Below are positions 1 to 6,705 of a stretch of 12,917 nucleotides of DNA, piece by piece; position 1 is the stretch's first letter, and each line of letters opens with the position of its first letter. The notes under the pieces were generated by a model that saw only the letters and a list, made by a program, of their open reading frames with translations, was not told where the DNA came from and did no database searches. The DNA is taken from contig JAUSOA010000055.1 in assembly GCA_030656435.1 (NCBI GenBank), positions 1 to 12,917 on the forward strand, written 5' to 3'. A program made the position numbers and the translations under genes. Origin of the DNA: Acholeplasmataceae bacterium (GTDB taxonomy: Bacteria > Bacillota_I > Bacilli_A > Acholeplasmatales > Acholeplasmataceae).

Positions 1-13
1 CATGTCTATTAAA

Positions 14-430
14 TTATGATAATATATACATTTTTAGAAACTCTACTAAACCTTTTACTTCTGAAGTACTTAAATCAGATTTATCTTTTTTTGAATAAAT
101 GTGTAAAGGAATTAACACATTTCTAGTTTTGTCAACAAGTGTGATGATTCTTAATCCTCCACTTTTGCCTTTTTTCTTTCAATCATCTTCACATCTCAAT
201 TTTATGCAATATATAAGATGATTATTTATTCCCAATTTTAATCGATTTACATTTTTTGAAAAACCTTGAGATACTAGAGGAATTATATCTCTGAATATTT
301 TTTGTTTTTGTTGTAATGTATAATCTTTTCCAAACAAAACGATCAAATCCTTTTTAAGTGAGAAAGGAGAAAGAGAGCCAAAATTAGAATCAATTAACTC
401 TTCATTTTCTATAAGTGTCATTGTATGCAT
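14..430 (-). pseudogene. RelE/HigB-like toxin gene interrupted by an in-frame TGA
   Basis: From ATG at 430 the frame runs 83 codons to TGA at 179-181. It then stays open in the same frame for 54 more codons to TAA at 14-16, giving 138 residues if TGA is read as an amino acid. The part after TGA carries the family hallmark: KGKSGGLRIIT, then a strand ending in HIYSKKDKSDLS. This matches the C-terminal half of RelE/HigB mRNA interferases (GKSGGyRii...iYsK.ekeDls), which cleave mRNA at ribosomes and are neutralised by an adjacent antitoxin. The part before TGA ends IYCIKLRCEDD, the expected preceding strand. The stop therefore removes the conserved core. A GAGGAG ribosome site lies at 448-453, 17 nt before this ATG but 10 nt before an out-of-frame ATG at 437, so the start is uncertain and a second lesion is possible. 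An ATG on the minus strand at positions 3-1 could begin the antitoxin (HigBA order), but it is cut off. Alternatives are translational readthrough, or import from a lineage reading TGA as Trp. Confidence 0.65.
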
Positions 431-464
431 AATTCATCACAGGATATCTCCTCTCATATATTAC

Positions 465-477
465 CCTATTTAATAGG
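465..477. promoter_or_regulatory. Operator-like palindrome, copy 1 (near start site)
   Basis: CCTATTTAATAGG is a palindrome with 6-base arms around a single central base. It lies just downstream of the predicted transcription start of the toxin-like gene. Its 12-base core is the exact reverse complement of the second copy at 521-532. Paired palindromes around a promoter are typical of autoregulated toxin-antitoxin or repressor operons; the binding protein is not identified. Confidence 0.6.
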
Positions 478-485
478 ACATGTCA

Positions 486-514
486 ATTATATCACTCATT
501 TTCTTAAAAATCAA
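486..514 (-). promoter_or_regulatory. Promoter of the toxin-like gene
   Basis: On the minus strand, TTGATT (509-514) and a perfect TATAAT (486-491) are separated by exactly 17 bases. This is one of the best sigma-70-type promoters in the window. The predicted start is near 479, giving a short leader before the ribosome site at 448-453. Confidence 0.8.
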
Positions 515-520
515 GTACAC

Positions 521-532
521 CCTATTAAATAG
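521..532. promoter_or_regulatory. Operator-like palindrome, copy 2 (upstream of -35)
   Basis: CCTATTAAATAG is the exact reverse complement of bases 466-477 and is itself palindromic (CTATT-A-AATAG). It lies 6 bases upstream of the -35 box. The two palindrome centres are 56 bases apart, so the two sites bracket the promoter and could bind a looping or cooperative repressor. Confidence 0.6.
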
Positions 533-536
533 TAGT

Positions 537-563
537 AAAAAGCAACTTAAATGAATAAGTTGC
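537..563 (-). terminator. Rho-independent terminator after ackA
   Basis: On the minus strand a perfect 8-bp stem GCAACTTA / TAAGTTGC (542-549 with 556-563) with a 6-base loop is followed by five T. It lies 25 bases beyond the ackA stop. It separates ackA transcription from the toxin-like gene on the same strand. Confidence 0.85.
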
Positions 564-588
564 CTGATTTCTATATTAAAAATATGAA

Positions 589-1767
589 TTATTTTTTTTC
601 TAAGCGAATAACTTCTCTTGCAATCATGACTTCTTCATTGGTTGGAATGATAAAAGCTTTCACCTTAGAGTTCGCAGTTGAAATCATGTGCTCTCCGCGC
701 TTTTGATTTGCTTCAACATCCAATTCAATTCCTAAGACCTTAATAGCCTTAATGACATCACGTCTAACCTCAGGAGCATTTTCACCAATTCCTGCAGTAA
801 AGCAGATTGCATCTAACCCACCCATGTAAACATAATAGGATCCAATATAGTCAGCAATTCTCTTCACTTGAATTTGATGTGCAAGAAATGCACGATGATT
901 TCCAGCATTCATACCATCAATGATATCTCTTGAGTCATTAGAAAATCCTGATAATCCAAGATAACCAGACTTCTTATTCAATTCATCAAGAACTTCACCA
1001 TAGGTCTTATCTTCTTTTGAGGATACAAGCATTAAGACTGCTGGATCAACGTTACCACTTCTAGTTCCCATTGGAATACCTTCAAGTGGAGTGAGTCCCA
1101 TTGAAGTATCAACTGATTTACCACCATCAACAGCGCAAATCGATGCACCATTGCCTAAGTGACAAACAATAATTTTAGCTTTCTTATTTCCCAATATTTC
1201 TGCAGCTCTTTCAGATACATATTGATGAGATGTACCGTGGAATCCGTATTTTCTAACGCCATACTTTTCATACCATTCATAAGGAACTGCATAAAGGTAT
1301 GCATCTTCTGTCATGGATTGATGAAATGTCGTATCAAACACTGCAATTTGTGGAACTTCAGGTAATGCTTTTCTAAATGCTTCAATACCTGTAATATTTG
1401 CAGGATTATGGAGTGGTGCAAGATCAATTAATCCCTTTATATGATCAACGACGTCATCATTGATCACTGCTGAGTTCTTAAAATATTCCCCACCCTGAAC
1501 AACACGATGACCAACACCCTTGATTTCATCAAGTGACTTGATGATATCTAAGTCTAGTAAACCATGAATGACTAGGTCAACTGCAACCTTATGATTGAGG
1601 ATTTGCTTGTCTTCCTTGATTTTCTTACCATTGACCTTGAAGGTAATGATTGCATTGTCGTATCCGATTTTTTCGACAATACCACTTGTAACAACTTCCT
1701 CAGAAGGCATTTCAAATAACTGGAACTTTAAAGAAGAACTACCAGCATTTACCGCTAAAATTTTCAT
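589..1767 (-). CDS. ackA: Acetate kinase
   Basis: Cytoplasmic kinase that interconverts acetyl phosphate + ADP and acetate + ATP. With phosphotransacetylase it yields ATP from acetyl-CoA in fermenting bacteria. The 392-residue length is normal for the family (about 400). The N-terminal signature NAGSSSLK is at residues 7-14. The region of the catalytic Arg is GHRVVQGG (R88), the catalytic Asp lies in FDTTFH (D145), and the second family signature YGFHGTSH is at 174-181. The phosphate-binding HLGNGAS is at 203-209, GTRSGN (R236) follows, then GIGENAPE from 326 and the metal-binding Glu region NEEVMIAREV near 377-386. No key residue appears missing. The start is ATG with AAGGAGA at 1777-1783. 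It has its own promoter upstream and a strong terminator downstream. Readthrough from the preceding hemolysin III gene is also possible, because no strong terminator lies between them. The phosphotransacetylase gene is not in the window. Confidence 0.98.
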   Translation of the reverse strand: MKILAVNAGSSSLKFQLFEMPSEEVVTSGIVEKIGYDNAIITFKVNGKKIKEDKQILNHKVAVDLVIHGLLDLDIIKSLDEIKGVGHRVVQGGEYFKNSAVINDDVVDHIKGLIDLAPLHNPANITGIEAFRKALPEVPQIAVFDTTFHQSMTEDAYLYAVPYEWYEKYGVRKYGFHGTSHQYVSERAAEILGNKKAKIIVCHLGNGASICAVDGGKSVDTSMGLTPLEGIPMGTRSGNVDPAVLMLVSSKEDKTYGEVLDELNKKSGYLGLSGFSNDSRDIIDGMNAGNHRAFLAHQIQVKRIADYIGSYYVYMGGLDAICFTAGIGENAPEVRRDVIKAIKVLGIELDVEANQKRGEHMISTANSKVKAFIIPTNEEVMIAREVIRLEKK

Positions 1768-1800
1768 TGTTTTTAATCTCCTTATTTCTATTTCAATTCT

Positions 1801-1829
1801 ATATTACATGATTTAAACAGTTAAATCAA
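1801..1829 (-). promoter_or_regulatory. ackA promoter
   Basis: TTGATT (1824-1829) and TAATAT (1801-1806) on the minus strand are spaced 17 bases apart. The promoter lies upstream of the ackA ribosome binding site, in the 83-base gap after the hemolysin III stop codon. Confidence 0.65.
1809..1828. promoter_or_regulatory. Dyad overlapping the ackA promoter
   Basis: TGATTTAA and TTAAATCA are perfect 8-base inverted arms separated by ACAG. The dyad overlaps the -35 box and fills the spacer up to the -10 box. This is where a repressor would block polymerase. The AT-rich arms could arise by chance, and no T tail follows, so it is not a terminator. Confidence 0.45.
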
Positions 1830-1850
1830 GTATGTGAACAAACATTCATG

Positions 1851-2507
1851 TTAATAAAGATACACATAGATTGCAACAAACTGCAAAATGGTACCTATTG
1901 AGGTGAAAATGTGCCAAACAAAGTGAAAATACTTGATTTTCGGAAATACATAGAAGGCGACTCCTACTGAATAAGCAAGTCCTCCACCAAAGACATAGAA
2001 AAACGCAGCTGGCTCATAGGCGAATAGCTGTTGGACGAAAATCAGTGCACTCCAGCCCATCGCGAGATAAATAAATAAATGAAGCTTTGCATACTTTTTA
2101 ATCCATATCGATTTAAAAACAACACCAACTAATATCAATGACCATTGAATGATAAATAAGACTGGTCCAAGACCTAATCCTGAAATTCCAAAAAGTGGTC
2201 TTTGAAGCTCTGGCAAGAGTAATAATGCTGGTGCGAATGTTCCCCCAATTAAGATATAGATCGATAAATGATCAAATCTTTGAAATAGGTTCTTCGCTCC
2301 TTTGTGAAAGATTGCATGATATAGAGTACTCATTGTATATAAATTAATAATTCCAAAGCCAAAGATAATTGCTGCAGTGACTTCAACGGTAGTATTTGCT
2401 TTAATTAAGAGTAAAATGAGTGCTACAATACCAAATATTGCCATGACACCATGAGAAACTGCATTTGCTATTTCTTCACCTGGTGTTTGTAAACTATCCT
2501 TTTTCAT
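1851..2507 (-). CDS. trhA: Hemolysin III / PAQR-family integral membrane protein
   Basis: A 218-residue multi-pass membrane protein with about seven hydrophobic segments. It carries the hallmarks of the HlyIII/PAQR family: EEIANAVSHG near the N-terminus (11-20), STLYHAIFH (60-68), FQRFDH (75-80) and HFVWH (195-199). The HxxxH pair, the earlier Asp and the YH histidine correspond to the metal-site residues of this family, so the metal centre looks intact. Bacterial members have been linked to membrane homeostasis (TrhA/YqfA) and, historically, to hemolysis; the substrate is not established. It starts 9 bases after the trmL stop. Its ribosome site TAGGAGG (2513-2519) includes the trmL TAG stop, so the two are translationally linked and almost certainly cotranscribed. 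The family call is firm; the physiological role is inference. Confidence 0.92.
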   Translation of the reverse strand: MKKDSLQTPGEEIANAVSHGVMAIFGIVALILLLIKANTTVEVTAAIIFGFGIINLYTMSTLYHAIFHKGAKNLFQRFDHLSIYILIGGTFAPALLLLPELQRPLFGISGLGLGPVLFIIQWSLILVGVVFKSIWIKKYAKLHLFIYLAMGWSALIFVQQLFAYEPAAFFYVFGGGLAYSVGVAFYVFPKIKYFHFVWHIFTSIGTILQFVAIYVYLY

Positions 2508-2516
2508 AGATGCCTC

Positions 2517-3038
2517 CTATTTTTTAAATTGATCCAAGAAATCTTTTCCCTTATGTGTTTCAGGTTCTGTTTCAATTAAATTCTCATAGTCAAATTGTCT
2601 TAATACCTCATAGGCTACAATTGCAACTGCATTGCTTAAGTTTAAGCTTCTCACCTGATCGGTTGTAGGAATACGGTAACAGTTTTCAATATGGCTTGCA
2701 AGTAAGTATTTATCGACTCCTGTGGATTCCTTACCAAAAACTAGATATAAGGGCTGCTCTAGCCCCTTATATTGAATATCTGCATAGTTCTTTTTTCCAT
2801 ATCTTGTTAAAAATAAGTAAGTTCCTTTATTTTTGCTGGAAAAATCATCAAAATTTTTATAAACCGTGTAATTAAGATGCTCATAATAATCGAGTGCACT
2901 TCTTCTTAATTTGGTTTCATCGATTTTAAAGCCTAGTGGTTCTATTAAATGCAATTTTGCACCGATAGCAACACAGGTTCTCATTATATTTCCGGTATTT
3001 TGTGGTATTTCTGGTTCATATAATACGATATGTAGCAT
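2517..3038 (-). CDS. trmL: tRNA (cytidine/uridine-2'-O)-methyltransferase, TrmL family
   Basis: A SPOUT-class, SAM-dependent methyltransferase. Family members 2'-O-methylate the wobble base (position 34) of certain leucine tRNAs. All three SPOUT motifs are visible: the N-terminal block YEPEIPQNTGNIMRTC (7-22), FGKESTGVD (101-109), and the knot region IPTTDQVRSLNLSNAVAIVAYE (123-144, written here in two parts as IPTTDQVRSLNL then SNAVAIVAYE). At 173 residues it is slightly longer than the common ~155, with extra charged residues at the C-terminus. The start ATG overlaps the stop of the upstream MATE gene by one base (TAATG), which implies translational coupling. A tRNA-Leu(CAA), a possible substrate by analogy with the E. 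coli enzyme, is encoded in the same window at 10224-10311. Confidence 0.95.
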   Translation of the reverse strand: MLHIVLYEPEIPQNTGNIMRTCVAIGAKLHLIEPLGFKIDETKLRRSALDYYEHLNYTVYKNFDDFSSKNKGTYLFLTRYGKKNYADIQYKGLEQPLYLVFGKESTGVDKYLLASHIENCYRIPTTDQVRSLNLSNAVAIVAYEVLRQFDYENLIETEPETHKGKDFLDQFKK

Positions 3039-4447
3039 TAGACTCTCACCTGCATTTCATAATTAATTCCTTTTTTCAAATAATGTCCATAGAATAAGAT
3101 AATGATATTTGAAATCATCATTGCCCAAAATATTCCTCTATAATCATCTGGTGGTAGTAACCACATGGCAAGTAATACAATTGGTATTCTAATTCCCCAG
3201 AGGCGAAGAGACGCCATCTTTAAGGTGTATTTAGAGAACCCACTGCCATTAAATAATCCGATATAGCATTGAAATAATGCCATTAAGGGTTGAGTTAAAA
3301 GTAACCATACGGTATACTCTCCTGCAATCCGATAAGATTCTGAAGAATTAGTTCCTAAAATCAATTCAATGATTGAAAATCTGAGCGGAATGATAACTGA
3401 AATTCCAACAATCATAATCCCTAATGATAGATTTCTTGAAATCTCATAGCTCTTTTTGGCTCGCTCTGGCTTTTGGTGACCGATATTGAGTCCTATATAA
3501 GCTGCAGCAATGGTTGAAATCGCGACTACAGGGTTTAAGAGTAAGCTTGATATTCTATTACCCACCGAAAATCCTGCAGAGACTGCATCACCATATCTCA
3601 AGATAATACTTTGAATAATCACAAACCCTAACGCACTCACTGCTTGACCTATCGCTGCAGGAAATGCAAATCTTCCCATATCAGAAATGGTGGGTAGATC
3701 TAAATTCATTTGCTTAAATTCAATTCGAATATGCTTCTTACTCTTTAATAAATCATAAATGATAAATGGCATTGGTGCACCATGTGCGATTAATGTCGCA
3801 TATGCAGCACCCTCAATACCCATCTTTAATACCGATATGAAATACCATGTAAGCAGGATATTAACAAATATTCCCCCCACATTTAAAATCACTGGATATA
3901 ATGTTTCACCTGTTGACTGTCTAACAGCCTGATAAACCATAAAGATAAAGACAACGACAAACTCAAGACTTCGAATTCTAAAATATTGTCCTGCGAAGAC
4001 TAAGGCTTCCCCTCGAGCACCCATTAAATAGGCAAACAAATTATATCCCAAAACTAAATCTGAGGTTAAGAAAAATATCCCAGTTACAATCACTCCAAAG
4101 ATAATCGCTAAAGCCATTAGCTTTGATGCGAATTTAGTTGCTAAATCTTTTCTACCAGCACCGACATATTGGCTTACCATCGCGACAGTCGCGATTCCAA
4201 GACCAGCACCAAGTGCCATGAAAAAGTTAAAGACAGGCCAGTGAATGTTTAATGCAGCGAGTGCTGCATCTAAGGTGCTTTGGCTACCGACATCCATTCT
4301 AGCAATAAAAATGGCGTCAACTAAGTCATGAAGGCTTTTCAATAAATTGTTCAAAAAAACGGGTATTGCCATAAAGACAATACCTTTTAGAATCGATTTG
4401 TGGTTTAATATGCGATCTATATTTTCTTTTTTTAACGTTCTAGCCAA
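3038..4447 (-). CDS. MATE-family multidrug/organic cation exporter
   Basis: A 469-residue polytopic membrane protein with the usual length and two-fold repeated 12-segment pattern of MATE transporters, which export drugs or organic cations in exchange for Na+ or H+. Family-like features are the N-terminal AIPVFLNNLLKSLHDLVDAIFIAR, placed at roughly residues 27-50 (quoted here as AIPVFLNNLLKS and LHDLVDAIFIAR), the following GAGLGIATVAMVSQYVGAGR (about 81-100), and VYQAVRQSTGETLYPVI in segment 5. The start is TTG, because a stop codon lies close upstream in frame and the next Met is residue 26, inside the first membrane segment. AGAAGG after the pncB stop is the likely ribosome site. The gap to pncB is 13 bases and the overlap with trmL is one base, so this is a middle gene of an operon. 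The substrate cannot be read from the sequence. Confidence 0.93.
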   Translation of the reverse strand: MARTLKKENIDRILNHKSILKGIVFMAIPVFLNNLLKSLHDLVDAIFIARMDVGSQSTLDAALAALNIHWPVFNFFMALGAGLGIATVAMVSQYVGAGRKDLATKFASKLMALAIIFGVIVTGIFFLTSDLVLGYNLFAYLMGARGEALVFAGQYFRIRSLEFVVVFIFMVYQAVRQSTGETLYPVILNVGGIFVNILLTWYFISVLKMGIEGAAYATLIAHGAPMPFIIYDLLKSKKHIRIEFKQMNLDLPTISDMGRFAFPAAIGQAVSALGFVIIQSIILRYGDAVSAGFSVGNRISSLLLNPVVAISTIAAAYIGLNIGHQKPERAKKSYEISRNLSLGIMIVGISVIIPLRFSIIELILGTNSSESYRIAGEYTVWLLLTQPLMALFQCYIGLFNGSGFSKYTLKMASLRLWGIRIPIVLLAMWLLPPDDYRGIFWAMMISNIIILFYGHYLKKGINYEMQVRV

Positions 4448-4460
4448 ATCGATTCGCCTT

Positions 4461-5897
4461 CTATTTCTTGTATTTTTTAATCATTTCTTGCTTTAAATCC
4501 CACAAGGATTGTGATAAATCCACATAATACTCGTGTGGTTTTTCTAATCTTAAAACCTCTGGCCATAGCTTAACATGCTCATCTTTCGCATAGGCTCTGA
4601 TCTCTTTTAAGGAGGGTAGTTCATAAACAAGCTTTCCTTTTTCAAATATCTGAACTAACAGTGGAATTGCTGTGTAATTATCAATGACTTTACTCTTCCA
4701 TGGGAAGTTTGGATCAAATAAATGATATGGCTCTCTAGAATCGACAACTTCATCAAAGAGTGTCATGACATCTGCTTCTGCCATTCCAGTTTCATCATAA
4801 AAACGGTATACCTGCTTAAATCCAGGTGTTGTTGTTTTAGCAACATTTTCACTAATCTTTATCTTTGGCACCAATTCACCATCGACTTCGATTGCAGAAA
4901 GCTTAAATACACCACCAAATACGGCTTCAGATCTAGCAGTGACTAATCTTTCTCCTACTCCAAAGGAATCGATTTGAGCACCTTGATGAATCAGTTCTTT
5001 AATTAAGTATTCATCGAGTGAATTCGATACCGTAATCTTAACATCAGTTAATCCTTCTTTATCCAGCATCTTTCTAGCTTCTTTTGTCAAATAGGTTAAA
5101 TCTCCAGAATCTAGGCGAATGCCTTTAAGTCTAAAGCCCATTGGCACTAAGATTTCTTTATGAATCTTAATCGCATTTGGTACACCTTCTTTAAGGGTAT
5201 TATAGGTATCAACTAATAATACTGTATTTTTAGGATATGTGTTTGCATAGGCTCTAAAAGCATCATACTCTGTTTCGTAGCTTTGGATATAACTATGTGC
5301 CATCGTTCCAATTGCTGGAATTTGATACATATAGTCTACATAGGTATTTGAAGAACCAATCGCGCCACTTATATAAGCAGCTCTTGCTCCAAAGATTGAT
5401 GCATCATAGCCATGGGCTCTGCGTGCACCAAATTCTAAAACAGATCTTCCTTGCGCTGCATAAACGATTCTAGCAGACTTTGTAGCGATTAGACTTTGAT
5501 GATTGATTGTGAGTAAGATCATGGTTTCAATGAGCTGACACTGTAAAATAGGGCCCTTAACAATCATAATCGGTTCATGAGGAAAGATTGGTGTACCTTC
5601 CTTCATCGAATAAATGTCACAAGTGAATTCAAAGTGTCTTAAATAGATTAAGAAGTCTTCAAGAAAAACTTGTTTAGATCTTAAAAAGTTAATTTCATCT
5701 TCGCCAAAACTTAAATTCTTTATATAATCGACGACCTGTTCAAGTCCTGCGAATATTGCATATCCACCTTGGTCTGGAATTGATCTAAAAAATACATCAA
5801 AAACTGCTATCTCATTATGTTTATTGTCTTTGAAATAACCATTGGCCATGGTCAGTTCATAAAAGTCCATCAAAAGCGATAATTTTCGATCATTCAA
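4461..5897 (-). CDS. pncB: Nicotinate phosphoribosyltransferase
   Basis: Cytoplasmic enzyme of NAD salvage (Preiss-Handler route): nicotinate + PRPP to nicotinate mononucleotide + PPi, coupled to ATP hydrolysis. The 478 residues match the long Gram-positive type. Visible features are DFYELTMANGYF (11-22), the FR..P..GGYAIFAGLEQ block (37-54), EFGARRAHGYDAS (155-167), GTMAHS (197-202) with H201 as the likely phosphorylated His, DTYNTL (230-235), RLDSGDL (261-267) and FGVGERLVT (312-320). The start is TTG at 5897, with an excellent GAGGAGG at 5906-5912 eight bases before it. The nearby ATG at 5893 is out of frame. It is the first gene of a likely pncB-MATE-trmL-hemolysin III operon and diverges from yaaA. 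No de novo NAD gene is visible here. Confidence 0.97.
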   Translation of the reverse strand: MNDRKLSLLMDFYELTMANGYFKDNKHNEIAVFDVFFRSIPDQGGYAIFAGLEQVVDYIKNLSFGEDEINFLRSKQVFLEDFLIYLRHFEFTCDIYSMKEGTPIFPHEPIMIVKGPILQCQLIETMILLTINHQSLIATKSARIVYAAQGRSVLEFGARRAHGYDASIFGARAAYISGAIGSSNTYVDYMYQIPAIGTMAHSYIQSYETEYDAFRAYANTYPKNTVLLVDTYNTLKEGVPNAIKIHKEILVPMGFRLKGIRLDSGDLTYLTKEARKMLDKEGLTDVKITVSNSLDEYLIKELIHQGAQIDSFGVGERLVTARSEAVFGGVFKLSAIEVDGELVPKIKISENVAKTTTPGFKQVYRFYDETGMAEADVMTLFDEVVDSREPYHLFDPNFPWKSKVIDNYTAIPLLVQIFEKGKLVYELPSLKEIRAYAKDEHVKLWPEVLRLEKPHEYYVDLSQSLWDLKQEMIKKYKK

Positions 5898-5910
5898 TTT
5901 TATTTCCTCC

Positions 5911-5931
5911 TCTTTAAGACACTTTCTATTC
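5911..5931 (-). repeat. Leader block shared with 8981-8999 (pncB copy)
   Basis: The plus strand reads TCTTTAAGACA, CT, TTCTATTC. The same 11-base and 8-base blocks occur without the CT at 8981-8999, in front of the membrane protein gene at 8272-8964. Both copies lie just upstream of the ribosome site of a minus-strand gene. Confidence 0.5.
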
Positions 5932-5936
5932 TAACA
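5928..5936 (-). promoter_or_regulatory. pncB promoter (extended -10)
   Basis: On the minus strand TGTTAGAAT combines TG, one base and a TAGAAT -10 box, 16 bases before the GAGGAGG site. No good -35 box is seen at 17 bases, as expected for an extended -10 promoter. Confidence 0.5.
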
Positions 5937-5951
5937 CTTTTCAGGCATTTT

Positions 5952-5960
5952 TGGTATACT
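5952..5960 (+). promoter_or_regulatory. yaaA promoter (extended -10)
   Basis: TGGTATACT is a TG-N-TATACT extended -10 element 27 bases before the yaaA ATG. It lies 15 bases from the opposing pncB -10 element, so the divergent promoters are almost abutting. The -35 region is poor. Confidence 0.55.
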
Positions 5961-5987
5961 AATGATATAGAAAATAGGTAAAAATTT

Positions 5988-6704
5988 ATGATCACCTTAT
6001 TATCACCTGCTAAAACGTTTTCGAAAATAAAAGTGGAGTCAGCACAAGTTCCATATTTTCAAAATGAAGCTTTATCACTCATCGAGTCACTACAAAAAAT
6101 AGATGGTTCATATTTAATGAAATCAATGAAACTTTCAAAAAATTTAGCACTCGATGTCAAAAACTATTATCAGTCCTTTGGAGATCAAAAGTTATCTGCA
6201 ATCCATACCTATGATGGTCAAGCATTCAAAGGTCTTAATGCCCATCAAGCAGACTTAAATCTTTTAAACTTAATGAATTCTAGACTTTATATACTCTCAG
6301 GGCTTTATGGTATACTTAAGCCCTTAGATGGTATTTCATATTACCGGTTAGAGATGCGTGATCAGACAATCAAAAATCTTTATACCTTTTGGAAAAAAAG
6401 AATTGCTCATTATTTAGATGAGTTTCATAAGGACGAACTGTTCATCAATTTAGCATCTTCAGAATACAGCAAGGTTTTACCTAAAAATTTAAACATGATT
6501 TCTATTGATTTCATGCAACAACAAAATGGTAAATATAAGTCAATTTCGATGTTTGTTAAAAAGATGCGTGGCACAATGGCAAGATATTTAATTGAGCATC
6601 AGATCAAAGATATAGAAATGATTAAAGACATAGTGATTGAGGGATATCGATATGATTCAAACCTTTCAAAGAATCAATTACTAATTTTTGTTAAGGAGGA
6701 ATAA
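5988..6704 (+). CDS. yaaA: Peroxide stress protein YaaA (UPF0246)
   Basis: A cytoplasmic protein of the YaaA/DUF328 family. In E. coli the family lowers free intracellular iron during peroxide stress and has DNA-binding ability. Family features in order are ITLLSPAKTF at the N-terminus (2-11), AIHTYDGQAFKGL (71-83), LYILSGLYGILKPLDGISYYRLEM (100-123, whose key residues are G105, Y107, G108, P112, R120, E122), FINLASSEYSKVL (152-164), and KKMRGTMARYLI (191-202), where the usual KKARG has Met for Ala. At 238 residues it is slightly shorter than E. coli YaaA (258). It starts with ATG after a weak AGG at 5976-5978. Its last codons contain the ribosome site of cls, which follows after one base, so the two form an operon. 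The molecular role in this organism is inferred from the family. Confidence 0.94.
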   Translation: MITLLSPAKTFSKIKVESAQVPYFQNEALSLIESLQKIDGSYLMKSMKLSKNLALDVKNYYQSFGDQKLSAIHTYDGQAFKGLNAHQADLNLLNLMNSRLYILSGLYGILKPLDGISYYRLEMRDQTIKNLYTFWKKRIAHYLDEFHKDELFINLASSEYSKVLPKNLNMISIDFMQQQNGKYKSISMFVKKMRGTMARYLIEHQIKDIEMIKDIVIEGYRYDSNLSKNQLLIFVKEE

Positions 6705-6705
6705 C

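Noticed and set aside
1831..1851. Rex-like redox operator upstream of ackA
   Set aside because: Only a TGAA / TTCA core is inverted; the outer bases do not match the TTGTGA-N6-TCACAA consensus well enough.
6688..6705. Upstream TTG start adding six residues to cardiolipin synthase
   Set aside because: It would place the AAGGAGG ribosome site inside the coding region; ATG 6706 is correctly spaced behind that site.
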